Of a DNA stretch of 64,000 nucleotides, positions 44,480-53,105 are shown piece after piece. The number at the start of each line of letters is the position of its first letter. Position 1 is the first letter of the stretch. The stretch comes from Kribbella sandramycini. Its GTDB lineage: Bacteria; Actinomycetota; Actinomycetes; Propionibacteriales; Kribbellaceae. The notes under the pieces are model-generated. The model had not been told where the DNA came from and ran no database searches. It was given only the letters and a program-made list of their open reading frames with translations. Location: NCBI RefSeq assembly GCF_013131805.1, contig NZ_JABJRC010000006.1:310001-374000 (forward strand), written 5' to 3'. Made by a program: the position numbers and the translations under genes.

Positions 44480-45205
44480 ATGAGCCAGACTCCACCCCCG
44501 GCCGGCCCTCCCGACCAGCCGTATCCAGGCCCGCAGCCGGGCCAGCCGTACGCCGGCATGCCGCCGCTGGCGGGTAACCCGGGGCCGGACTACGGCCCGC
44601 CGTACGGCGCCGGTCCGCAGCACTGGGGTGCGCCGGTGCCACAGCGGAAGTACAGCCTGCTGGCGATCTTCTCGCTGGTGCTGGCGATCCTCGGCACGAC
44701 GGTGATCGCGCTGGTGATGGGAATCGCCGCGCTGCTCCGGATCCCGTCGCGCAACCAGCGGGGCAAGGGGTTCGCGATCGCGGGCATCGTGATCTCCTCG
44801 CTGTGGATCGTGGCGATCGCGATCGCGGTGGCGATCCCCGGCGGCGGTGAGCCCACCCGCGACGCCGGCGGGCAGGTCACGACGACTCAGACCGCCCGGC
44901 CGACGGCGCTGCGGGTCGGCGACTGCGTGGCCGAGATCATCGAGGTCACCGAGGTCAACAAGGTCGAGATCGTCCCGTGCTCCGGGCCGAACGGCGGCGA
45001 GGTCTACGCCGTGTTCGAGCAGCCGGCCGGCGACTGGCCGGGGACAGCCGCCGTGGTCGCCGCGGCCGAGAAGGGTTGTACCGATCGGTGGATCCAGACC
45101 AAGCGCAAACTCGCGCCTACCTCGGACATCCTGTACCTGCACCCGATCGAGTCGGGCTGGCGGCTCGGTGACCGCGGCTTCACCTGCCTCGTCGTGCCGA
45201 AGTGA
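44480..45205 (+). CDS. DUF4190 membrane protein with septum-formation-like domain
   Basis: 241 aa. The N-terminal 55 residues are Pro/Gly/Tyr-rich and cytoplasmic, then two membrane helices of DUF4190 type (LLAIFSLVLAILGTTVIALVMGIAAL and GFAIAGIVISSLWIVAIAIAVAI), then an extracytoplasmic domain with two conserved Cys (GDCVAEI...VEIVPCSGPNGGEVYAVF) resembling the septum-formation domain. Function unknown; possibly envelope or division related. Confidence 0.8.
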   Translation: MSQTPPPAGPPDQPYPGPQPGQPYAGMPPLAGNPGPDYGPPYGAGPQHWGAPVPQRKYSLLAIFSLVLAILGTTVIALVMGIAALLRIPSRNQRGKGFAIAGIVISSLWIVAIAIAVAIPGGGEPTRDAGGQVTTTQTARPTALRVGDCVAEIIEVTEVNKVEIVPCSGPNGGEVYAVFEQPAGDWPGTAAVVAAAEKGCTDRWIQTKRKLAPTSDILYLHPIESGWRLGDRGFTCLVVPK

Positions 45206-45553
45206 TCAGACGGTGCCGAAGACGACGATGGCGATCATGCCGAGCAGGAAGATGACGCCGAGGATCAGCAGGACGGTGCCGATGATGCCGAGGATCTTGC
45301 CGGCTTGGGCCATGCCGCGGTTGTTGTAGACGCCGGGGCTGGCGTCGATCTCGCGGACGGCCTGGTTGCCCAGCCACCAGGCCACCGGCGCGAGAACGAT
45401 GATGCCTGCGCAGAGCGCGACCAGGCCGAGCACCAGGGAGACGGTGGCTCGGCTGTGGTCCTGGAGGACGCCGTACGCCGGGCGGTCCGGGAAACCGGGC
45501 TGGACCGGGTAGAACTGCTGGGGCCGGTCCGTGGGCCGCTCGGGGGTCGACAT
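45206..45553 (-). CDS. DUF4190 membrane protein
   Basis: 115 aa. Short Pro-rich cytoplasmic start followed by two DUF4190-type membrane helices (LVLGLVALCAGIIVLAPVAWWLGN and ILGIIGTVLLILGVIFLLGMIAIVVFG). It is convergent and directly adjacent to the larger DUF4190 protein (stop codons abut at 45205/45206) and lies downstream of the M16 peptidase genes. Function unknown. Confidence 0.82.
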   Translation of the reverse strand: MSTPERPTDRPQQFYPVQPGFPDRPAYGVLQDHSRATVSLVLGLVALCAGIIVLAPVAWWLGNQAVREIDASPGVYNNRGMAQAGKILGIIGTVLLILGVIFLLGMIAIVVFGTV

Positions 45554-45562
45554 CGTGCGCTC

Positions 45563-46912
45563 CTAGGTCAGTTCGATCGGGTCACCCAGCCCGAGGTCGG
45601 CGAGCTGCGGGCGGACGTCCTTGGCTTCCCCTACGACGACGACCAGCAGCCCGTTGGTTCCCACCCACTGGCGGTAGGCCTCGGTTGCCTCCGCCGCGGT
45701 GGTGGCCGCGATCCGCTGCATGTAGGTGTCCGCGAAATCGACCGGTACGCCGTTCGCGAGGTTGCTACCCACCTGCTGCACGATCGAGTCGGCCTGTTCG
45801 TAGCGTAGCGGAGCAGTGAGGGTCAGACTGTCCTTCGCCTCGCGCACCTCCTGCTCGGTCAGGCCGTCGCGGGCCTCCCGGAGGATCCGCAGCGCGTCGG
45901 TGATGGCCGCCCCGGTCACCTCGGTGCGGACCGAGCCGCCGAGTGTGAACGTGCCGCCCTTGCGCGGTGCGGTGAAGCTGCTGCGCGTTCCGTACGTATA
46001 GCCCTTCTCCTCGCGCAGCACGGTGTCCACGCGGGAGGTGATCGTTCCGCCGACCACATGGTTGGCCACGGCCGCCGTACCCCAGGTCGGATCCCTGCGG
46101 TCCGGACCGGCGCAGCCGATCACCAGCTGGCTCTGCACCGAGCCCGGGCGGTCCACCAGGACCAGCCGGTCGCCGGGCAGGTACAGCGGCTCCGGAGCCT
46201 CCAGCGCGGGCCCGGCGGACGACGTCCAGTCGCCGAACGCGTCGTCCACGATCGCAGCGACGTCCACACCGGTGGCGTCACCGGCGAACAGGATGTGCGC
46301 CCGCTCCGGGCCGATGTTGTTCCGGTAGTACTCCGCGACCTGCACGTTGGTCAGCGGACGGATCGTGTCCGGCGTACCGGCGGTCGGACGGGAGCGCCGG
46401 GTCGAGGCGTCGAACAGATGCGCCGCGAACGCCTCCCGCGCGCGGTAGCCCGCGTTCGCCTTCTCCTGGTTGATCTCGCCGAGGCGGATCGTCACGTGCC
46501 GACCGACGTCCGCCACGTTGAACGCGGGCCGGGTGACGGCCTCGGCGAGCAGCTTGACGGCCGGCGCCAGCTGCGACACCGGGACCGAGATCTCCACGTG
46601 CAGCGCGTCCGAGCTGACGTCGACGCCGTACGCCGCGCCGTGCCGCTCCAGAGCCGCGGCGAAGTCGTTGGCCGAGTGCAGCTCGGTGCCCTCGTCGAGC
46701 GTGCGGGACATGATCGTGGCGACGCCTTCGAGCTCACGCGGCTCGGAGAACAGCGGCATGGCGATCGTCACCCGGACGGTCGCGACGTACTGGCCGGGGC
46801 GGTCGAAGACGTGGACGGGCGTCCCGGCGCGGGTCGCCGTGGTGGTCGACTCGGGGAACTTCCACGGCCGGGGCGCGCCGACCGCGGGCGGGGTGGTCAG
46901 AATCTGGCTCAT
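45563..46912 (-). CDS. M16 family peptidase-like protein, apparently non-catalytic subunit
   Basis: 449 aa insulinase-type (M16B) protein. It has two M16 half-domains, but the zinc motif HxxEH is missing where expected (sequence there runs EGVATIMSRTLDEGT), while the R/Y region typical of the second subunit is kept. In bacterial M16B pairs one partner has the zinc site and the other completes the active site. It overlaps the catalytic partner gene by four bases, supporting a heterodimer. Confidence 0.88.
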   Translation of the reverse strand: MSQILTTPPAVGAPRPWKFPESTTTATRAGTPVHVFDRPGQYVATVRVTIAMPLFSEPRELEGVATIMSRTLDEGTELHSANDFAAALERHGAAYGVDVSSDALHVEISVPVSQLAPAVKLLAEAVTRPAFNVADVGRHVTIRLGEINQEKANAGYRAREAFAAHLFDASTRRSRPTAGTPDTIRPLTNVQVAEYYRNNIGPERAHILFAGDATGVDVAAIVDDAFGDWTSSAGPALEAPEPLYLPGDRLVLVDRPGSVQSQLVIGCAGPDRRDPTWGTAAVANHVVGGTITSRVDTVLREEKGYTYGTRSSFTAPRKGGTFTLGGSVRTEVTGAAITDALRILREARDGLTEQEVREAKDSLTLTAPLRYEQADSIVQQVGSNLANGVPVDFADTYMQRIAATTAAEATEAYRQWVGTNGLLVVVVGEAKDVRPQLADLGLGDPIELT

Positions 46913-48210
46913 TCCTGCTCTCCAGCCTCTTCAGCCGTGCCGTTCTCGTTCTGGCGGTACGTCACCTGGGCGCGCCCGGTGGCGCGGATCCACTCCCGGG
47001 CGGCGGCCTGGACCTGCTCGACCGTCACCGCGCGGACCTGGTCGATCCGGGTGTTGATCCGGTTCGGGTCGCCGAACAGCAGCGCGTGGTGGGAGATCTC
47101 GTCGGCCCGGCCGGCGCAGGTCGACAGCTGCTCCAGCCAGTCCCGCTCGGCCTGGGCTTGGACCGTCGCCAGCTCGTCGGCGGTGATACCGCCCTCGGCC
47201 AGCTTCTCCACCTCTTCGAGCAGCGCGTCCTCGACCAGCTGCAGGTCAACGCCGTCGGAGGCGATACCGGTCAGCGTGCCGAACGAGACGCCGCCGATCA
47301 GCGGCAGCGCGCCACCGGAGACCGACTGCGCGATCTGCTCGTCGCGGACCAGCCGCCGGTTCAGCCGGCCGCTCTGCCCGGCTGCTAGGACGTCGAGGGC
47401 CAGACCGGCTGCGTCGAGCTCCGGCGTCCCGTCCGGCGGGAGGCGGAACATCATCGTGACCAGATCGGACGGTACGTCGTCCAGAACGTCGTCGCGGAGC
47501 ACCTCGGTCAGCGGGCCGATCGTGCCGTCCGGAGCGGGCGGCGGCGTCGGAATGGCCGGGAGATGCCCGAAGTACCGCTTGGCCGCGTCGAAGGCGTCCT
47601 CGACCGATACGTCGCCGACGATGGTCAGGACGGCGTTGTTCGGGCCGTAGTAGGTGCGGAAGAACTGGTGCACGTCCTCCAGGGAGGCGGCGTCCAGGTC
47701 GGCCATCGAGCCGATCGTCATGTGCGCGTACGGGTGGCCCTCGGGGAAGGCCAGCTTGACCAGCCGCTCGTAGGAGTCGCCGTACGGGCGGTTGTCGTAG
47801 CTCTGCCGCTTCTCCTCCTTCACCACGTCCCGCTGGTTGTCCAGGTTCTCCAGGGTGAGGGCGTCGAGCAGGTAGCCCATCCGGTCGGCCTCCAGCCAGA
47901 GGGCCAGATCCAGCCCGCCGCTGGGCAGCGACTCGAAGTAGTTGGTGCGGTCGAAGAAGGTGCTCGCGTTCAGGCTGCCGCCGGCGGTCTCGAGCAGGCT
48001 GAAGTGCTGGCCTGAGGTGACGTTGCGCGAGCCCTGGAACATGAGGTGCTCGAACAGGTGCGCGAAACCGGTCAGCCCCGGCGGCTCGTGCCGCGAGCCC
48101 ACGTCGTACCAGAGATTGACAGCGACGATCGGGACCGCGCGGTCCGAGCTCACGACGACCCGCAGGCCGTTGTCCAGCGTCTGCTCCGCGAGGGGGTAGT
48201 TCAGGGGCAT
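46909..48210 (-). CDS. M16 family zinc metallopeptidase (catalytic subunit)
   Basis: 433 aa M16B peptidase. Inverted zinc motif HLFEH at residues 51-55, with the downstream Glu in the ENLDNQRDVVKEEKRQSYD region. Likely degrades or processes peptides as a heterodimer with the next gene's product. No signal peptide. Located after hisN on the same strand. Confidence 0.92.
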   Translation of the reverse strand: MPLNYPLAEQTLDNGLRVVVSSDRAVPIVAVNLWYDVGSRHEPPGLTGFAHLFEHLMFQGSRNVTSGQHFSLLETAGGSLNASTFFDRTNYFESLPSGGLDLALWLEADRMGYLLDALTLENLDNQRDVVKEEKRQSYDNRPYGDSYERLVKLAFPEGHPYAHMTIGSMADLDAASLEDVHQFFRTYYGPNNAVLTIVGDVSVEDAFDAAKRYFGHLPAIPTPPPAPDGTIGPLTEVLRDDVLDDVPSDLVTMMFRLPPDGTPELDAAGLALDVLAAGQSGRLNRRLVRDEQIAQSVSGGALPLIGGVSFGTLTGIASDGVDLQLVEDALLEEVEKLAEGGITADELATVQAQAERDWLEQLSTCAGRADEISHHALLFGDPNRINTRIDQVRAVTVEQVQAAAREWIRATGRAQVTYRQNENGTAEEAGEQE

Positions 48211-48232
48211 GCCGCCACCCTACGTGGTCGGA

Positions 48233-49012
48233 TCAGGCCAGGCGCTTGAGCACCTCGTCGTGCAGCCGGCCGTTGGTGGCCAGGGCGTTCGGGCCGTTCG
48301 GCCCGGGGACGCCGTCGACGGAGGTGAACTTGCCGCCGGCCTCGTCGACGATGATCGCCAGCGCGGCCATGTCGTACAGGTTCAGCTCCGGTTCGGCGGC
48401 GATGTCGACCGCGCCCTCGGCGACCAGCATGTACGACCAGAAATCGCCGTACGCGCGGGTGCGCCAGCAGTCGTCCATCAGACCGGCCCACTGGTCCTTC
48501 TTGTCCAGCTTGTCCCAGCCCTTGAGGGAGGAGTAGGACAGCGACGCGTCCTCGATGTTGCTCACGTCGCTGACCCGGCAGGGCTGTGAGGAATGCAGCG
48601 CGCGGCCGGTCCAGGCACCGTCGCCGTACGAGGCCCACCAGCGCTTGCCGAGCGCCGGAGCCGAGACGACGCCGACTACTACCTGGTCTTCGATCATCAG
48701 ACTGATCAGAGTGGCCCAGACGGGGACGCCGCGGACGTAGTTGGCGGTGCCGTCGATCGGGTCGACGACCCAGCGCCGTACGCCCCAGCCGGTGGTGCCC
48801 TCCTCCTCGCCGACGAACGCGTCCCGCGGGCGGGCCCGGGAGAGCGTCTTGCGCATCACGTCTTCGACCTTCTTGTCCGACTCGCTCACGTGCGTCATGT
48901 CCGGCTTCATGGCCACGTGCAGGTCGAGCGCCTTGTAGCGGTCCATCGTGGTCGAGTCCGCATCGTCGGCCAGGATGTGGGCGAGCCGCAGGTCATCCGT
49001 GTGCGAGGGCAT
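48233..49012 (-). CDS. hisN: Inositol-phosphatase-family histidinol-phosphatase
   Basis: 259 aa Mg-dependent phosphatase. Motifs: VGEEEG (metal-binding Glu), WVVDPIDGTANYVRGVPVW (DPxDGT) and the C-terminal AEPELNLYDMAALAIIVDEAGG. Sequence style matches actinobacterial HisN, which removes phosphate from histidinol-phosphate; other inositol monophosphatase-like substrates remain possible. Confidence 0.85.
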   Translation of the reverse strand: MPSHTDDLRLAHILADDADSTTMDRYKALDLHVAMKPDMTHVSESDKKVEDVMRKTLSRARPRDAFVGEEEGTTGWGVRRWVVDPIDGTANYVRGVPVWATLISLMIEDQVVVGVVSAPALGKRWWASYGDGAWTGRALHSSQPCRVSDVSNIEDASLSYSSLKGWDKLDKKDQWAGLMDDCWRTRAYGDFWSYMLVAEGAVDIAAEPELNLYDMAALAIIVDEAGGKFTSVDGVPGPNGPNALATNGRLHDEVLKRLA

Positions 49013-49102
49013 GGCGGAAGGCTAGCCTGTAGGTGAGGTGAACCGAATGCGGGTTCAGATCGTGCAGTGGGTATCAGAACTTCACGACTGCCTGGAGGCG
49101 TC

Positions 49103-49594
49103 ATGTTCGAGCGCTTCGGAGACCTGCCGATGCACGTGCTGGTCATTCACGCCGCTGTGCTGGTGCTACCGGTGTCCGCCCTGACTGCGATCGTTTTCGC
49201 GCTCGTGCCGCGCTGGCGGTGGCTGCTGCGCTGGCCGGTGCTGCTGCTCGGTCTGGGCTCCCTGGTGCTGGCGTACGTCGCCAAGGCCAGCGGAGAGGCC
49301 TTCGTCGCCGCGGTGCCTACTCTGGCCAAGGCGGTCGAGGTGCACAAGGAGCACGGCGACCTGCTGTTCATCTTCTGCCTGATCTTCGCAGCGGTGGCCG
49401 TTGCGGCCTTCCTGATCCTGGGCGGCCCGTCGGCCCTTGCCAGCGGCAAGGGCGCCAAGGAGGGCCGTGGCCGCCCGCTGGAGCTGGTGACGAGCGCAGC
49501 TGTGGTCGTGATCGGCGTCCTGGTGATCTACCAGACCATTCGCACCGGTGACGCCGGTGCGAGGGCGGTCTGGGACGGGCAGCTGCCTAAGTAG
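49103..49594 (+). CDS. DUF2231-like membrane protein
   Basis: 163 aa with four predicted membrane helices (for example HVLVIHAAVLVLPVSALTAIVFAL and LLFIFCLIFAAVAVAAFLIL). HVLVIHAAVLVLP and the VEVHKEHGDLLFI region fit DUF2231 proteins, some of which have His residues that might bind metal or heme. The ATG at 49103 is preceded by GGAGG; a frame from 49067 has no such site. Overlaps rsgA convergently by eight bases. Confidence 0.8.
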   Translation: MFERFGDLPMHVLVIHAAVLVLPVSALTAIVFALVPRWRWLLRWPVLLLGLGSLVLAYVAKASGEAFVAAVPTLAKAVEVHKEHGDLLFIFCLIFAAVAVAAFLILGGPSALASGKGAKEGRGRPLELVTSAAVVVIGVLVIYQTIRTGDAGARAVWDGQLPK

Positions 49595-50585
49595 TCGGCT
49601 CCGGGTCGCGCTGCTCCCGCCCTTCGCGGCTGGCGAGCAGCCGGCGGAACGACGACACCCGGTCGGCTTCGGTGCGCCCCTCGGCGACAGCCTCGTCGAG
49701 GGCGCAGTCCGGCGCCGTCTCGGTGTGGGTGCAGCCGCGGGGGCAGTCGGCCGTGATGTCGGCCAGGTCCGGGAAGGCGTCGATGAGCTTGTCGGGCTCG
49801 ACGTGCGCCAGCCCGAAGGATCGGATACCCGGGGTGTCGATGATCCAGCCGCCCTCGGGCAGCCGCAGTACGACGGTGCTGGTGGAGGTGTGCCGGCCGC
49901 GGCCGGTGACCTCGTTGACGATGCCGATCGCCCGGTTCGCGTCCGGGATCAGCCCGTTGACCAGGGTGGACTTTCCGACGCCGGAGTGCCCGACCAGCAC
50001 GCTGGTGCGGCCATCCAGCTGCTCGCGGAGCGCGTCCAGGTCGCCGCCCTGCTGAGTGGCCACGGACTCGACCCCGAGCGGGCGGTAGATGTCCAGCAGC
50101 GGAGTCGGGTCGGCCAGGTCGGTTTTGGTCAGACAGAGCAGCGGACGCATGCCGGCGTCGTACGCCGCGACCAGGAAGCGGTCGATCAGGCCGGTGCGCG
50201 GCTCCGGGTTCGCCACCGCGACCACGATGACCAGCTGGTCGGCGTTGGCGACGAGCGGACGCTCGACCGGGTCGTCGTCATCGGCCGACCGGCGCAGCAG
50301 CGTCGTCCGCGGGACGACCTCGACGATGCGGGCCAGCGTGCCCTCCTCGCCGCTGGAGTCGCCGTCGAGTTTGACCTGGTCGCCGACGATCACGCCCTTG
50401 CGGCCGAGCTGCCGGGCCTTCATCGCGGTCACCTGGCGGTCGTCGACCCAACAGGTGTAGCGGCCGCGGTCCCGGGTGGTGACGAAGCCGATGACGGCGT
50501 CGTCGTACGAGGGGCGGTCCTTGGTCCGCGGCCGGGTGCGGCGCTTGGGGCGGTCGTACTTGGCCTCCTCGTCGTACCGCGACAT
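49587..50585 (-). CDS. rsgA: Ribosome small subunit-dependent GTPase
   Basis: 332 aa circularly permuted GTPase acting in 30S subunit maturation. An N-terminal OB fold is followed by the permuted motifs in order G4 (LTKTDL), G1 (GHSGVGKSTLVN) and G3 (DTPGIRSFG), then a zinc site with Cys/His (CPRGCTHTETAPDC). ATG overlaps the aroA stop as TGATG, so it is probably translated from the aroA mRNA. Confidence 0.93.
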   Translation of the reverse strand: MSRYDEEAKYDRPKRRTRPRTKDRPSYDDAVIGFVTTRDRGRYTCWVDDRQVTAMKARQLGRKGVIVGDQVKLDGDSSGEEGTLARIVEVVPRTTLLRRSADDDDPVERPLVANADQLVIVVAVANPEPRTGLIDRFLVAAYDAGMRPLLCLTKTDLADPTPLLDIYRPLGVESVATQQGGDLDALREQLDGRTSVLVGHSGVGKSTLVNGLIPDANRAIGIVNEVTGRGRHTSTSTVVLRLPEGGWIIDTPGIRSFGLAHVEPDKLIDAFPDLADITADCPRGCTHTETAPDCALDEAVAEGRTEADRVSSFRRLLASREGREQRDPEPTT

Positions 50586-51856
50586 CAGCCGACGAGCCCC
50601 GACCAGAGTTCGGGGAATTCCGGCAGTGTCTTCGCCGTCGTCCCGATGTTCTCGATCAGCACGCCGTCGACGAGCAGCCCGAGCACTGCGGCCGCATGCG
50701 CCATCCGGTGGTCGTGGTAGGTCGCGAACAGGCCGCCGTGCAGCGGCTTCGGGCGGATCTCGAGCCCGTCGGCGGTCTGGGTCACGTCGCCGCCCAGCGC
50801 GTTGATCTCGCGCTCCAGCGCGGCCAGCCGGTCGGTCTCGTGGTTGCGCAGGTGCGCGATCCCGCGCAGGTACGACGGCCCGTCCGCAAGCGCGGCCACC
50901 GCGGCGATGACCGGGCTCAGCTCACCGACCTCGCTCAGGTCCAGATCGGCGCCGACGACGCGGCCGGTGCCGCGGACGGTCAGCCCGTCGGCGGTCCGAC
51001 TCGCCTCCGCGCCGAGACGGCTGAAGATCTCGGGCAGGTGTCCGCCGGGCTGGGTGGTGTGCTCCGGCCAGCCGGTGACGGTCACCTCTCCGCCGGTCAG
51101 GACGGCGGTGGCCAGGAACGGCGCCGCGTTCGACAGGTCGGGCTCGATGGCGGTGTCCAGCGCGCGAATGGGGCCGGGGGCAACCACCCAGCGGTTCGGC
51201 TCGGCGTCGTCGACCTGGACGCCGCGCTCGCGCAGCATCGCGACCGACATGTCCAGGTGTGGCTGCGAGGGCACGGGCTTACCGTCGTGCCGGATGTCGA
51301 CGCCCTCGTCGTACCGGGCGCCGGCCAGCAGCAGCGCGGACACGAACTGGCTCGAACCGGAGGCGTCCAGCGTGACCTGGCCGCCGCGCACGGAGCCGGT
51401 GCCCGACACCGTGTACGGCATCCGGCCGGTCCCGCCGTCGTCGATCCGGACGCCGAGGGCGCGCAGCGCGTCCAGGATCACGCCCATCGGCCGCTCGCGC
51501 GCGTACGCGTCGCCGTCGAAGGCGACCAGGCCGTCGGCCAGTGCGGCCACTGGCGGCACGAAGCGCATCACAGTGCCGGCCAGGCCGCAGTCCACGCTCG
51601 CCGGGCCCTTGAGGGAGCCGGGCGTCACGGTGACCGTACTACCGCTCTCTGTGATGCCCACGCCCAGCGAGGTGAGCGCCGTTCGCATCAGAGTGGTGTC
51701 GCGCGCGCTGAGGAGGCCCGTCAGGTGCGACGGGCCGTCAGCGATGGCTGCGAGGACCAGAGCCCGGTTGCTGATCGATTTCGACCCCGGCACCGTCACC
51801 CGGCCACTGACCGCTCCGGTGGCCCGCGGCGCCGCCCAGCCCTGCTCCTGGCTCAT
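50585..51856 (-). CDS. aroA: 3-phosphoshikimate 1-carboxyvinyltransferase (EPSP synthase)
   Basis: 423 aa enzyme of the shikimate pathway, joining shikimate-3-phosphate and PEP. PGSKSISNRALVLAA at the N-terminus, LFSARDTTLMRTAL-like segment, and HRMAHAAAVLGLLVDGV near the C-terminus are diagnostic. Length is typical. Followed by rsgA with one-base overlap, an arrangement seen in other actinobacteria. Confidence 0.94.
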   Translation of the reverse strand: MSQEQGWAAPRATGAVSGRVTVPGSKSISNRALVLAAIADGPSHLTGLLSARDTTLMRTALTSLGVGITESGSTVTVTPGSLKGPASVDCGLAGTVMRFVPPVAALADGLVAFDGDAYARERPMGVILDALRALGVRIDDGGTGRMPYTVSGTGSVRGGQVTLDASGSSQFVSALLLAGARYDEGVDIRHDGKPVPSQPHLDMSVAMLRERGVQVDDAEPNRWVVAPGPIRALDTAIEPDLSNAAPFLATAVLTGGEVTVTGWPEHTTQPGGHLPEIFSRLGAEASRTADGLTVRGTGRVVGADLDLSEVGELSPVIAAVAALADGPSYLRGIAHLRNHETDRLAALEREINALGGDVTQTADGLEIRPKPLHGGLFATYHDHRMAHAAAVLGLLVDGVLIENIGTTAKTLPEFPELWSGLVG

Positions 51857-51902
51857 CCCACTCCCTCAGCTCGTCTACCCCTTGAGCCTAGGGCATCCGC
51901 TG

Positions 51903-53105
51903 CTACTGGAGCTTCCAGCCTTCCGGCAGGGTGAGGCTCGGCGTCCCCGCGTTCTTCGGCAGCTTCGCCACCGGGAGGGCGTCCGGGTAGGAGTAGTTGA
52001 CGACCTGGATGCCGTCCGCGTCGTCCGGCATCCCAGGGCCCTCGGTGCCACGCTGGAAGGCCGCAGCGGGCCGGAGCGTCGCGGTGTCCACGTAGTAGAC
52101 CATGTGGATACCTTCCTTCGGGCCGAACGGGTTCGACCACGGCAGCACGCTCGGATCGAGCCCCGCGTCCCGGTAGGACCACAGCGGGATCTGAGAGCCC
52201 CACGACTGTCCGTCGCTCAGCACTGCCGGTTTGAAGTCGACCACCTGACGGATGTAGGTCTTGCCGTTCGCCGAGAGCAGCGTCGGCTGCGCAGCGTTCA
52301 CGAAACCCTTCGCCGCCCGCATGTACGCGATCGCCTTGTCCGCCTGCTCGGCGGTCATGCCACTGCCGGCCACACCGTCGTTCGCGCCCAGGTAGTACTT
52401 CTGAGTGCACTTCTTGCTCGGACTCCGAGCCGGCCGCCACTGCTGGAAGACGTTCGACCACTCCATCTCTTTGCCGTCGACGCACATCATGTTGTACGGC
52501 GACTTGTCCTGTTCGATCGGTGCGTCGAGCAGGCTCTCGAAGTAGTAGTACTTGTCGCTCTTCAGGTCGACGGCGTAGTCGCGGACGGCGTACAGCTTGC
52601 GTGACTCGAAGGCCTCTTCGCTCGGGAAGGTCGTGGAAATGACCCGCTCGATCGGTGCGACCATCTGGCGCTTCATGACGCCTTCGTGGAACGCCTGGGG
52701 GTTCACCTCGGCCAGCGCCTCGGCGGTGACGGGCTGACCGGGCTCGAGGTTCTTGGCGTTCTTCGGCGGCGCGCCGCCCGTGGCCGCGTCTTGGTCGCCA
52801 GAGGTGGCGCGCCAGGCGACCACACCGCCGACGGCAACGACCAGCACGAGCGCAACGGCGCCGGCGATGATCAGCGGCGTGCGGTTCTTCTTGGGCGGCT
52901 GTTGCGGCTGGTAGAAGCCCTGCGGACCACCGGGGTGCTGCTGACCCGGGTACGGCTGCTGGCCGGGGTAGGGCTGCTGAGGAGCGCCGTACGGTTGCTG
53001 CGGCTGCGGTGGGTACTGCTGTTGGGGAGCCGGCTGCTGCTGGTTGACGGGCTGCCAGGCACGGCCGTCCCACCACCACTGGCCGTCGTCGCTGTAGGTA
53101 GGCAT
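51903..53105 (-). CDS. Membrane-anchored paralogue A with Gln/Pro-rich cytoplasmic tail
   Basis: 400 aa. Starts with a 20-residue segment identical to that of the next gene (MPTYSDDGQWWWDGRAWQPV), a WDGxxW motif like DUF2510. Then comes a Gln/Pro/Tyr-rich stretch to about residue 70, one membrane helix (TPLIIAGAVALVLVVAVGGVVAW) and an extracytoplasmic domain of about 290 residues. Function unknown. The start overlaps the upstream gene's TAA as TAATG. Confidence 0.85.
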   Translation of the reverse strand: MPTYSDDGQWWWDGRAWQPVNQQQPAPQQQYPPQPQQPYGAPQQPYPGQQPYPGQQHPGGPQGFYQPQQPPKKNRTPLIIAGAVALVLVVAVGGVVAWRATSGDQDAATGGAPPKNAKNLEPGQPVTAEALAEVNPQAFHEGVMKRQMVAPIERVISTTFPSEEAFESRKLYAVRDYAVDLKSDKYYYFESLLDAPIEQDKSPYNMMCVDGKEMEWSNVFQQWRPARSPSKKCTQKYYLGANDGVAGSGMTAEQADKAIAYMRAAKGFVNAAQPTLLSANGKTYIRQVVDFKPAVLSDGQSWGSQIPLWSYRDAGLDPSVLPWSNPFGPKEGIHMVYYVDTATLRPAAAFQRGTEGPGMPDDADGIQVVNYSYPDALPVAKLPKNAGTPSLTLPEGWKLQ

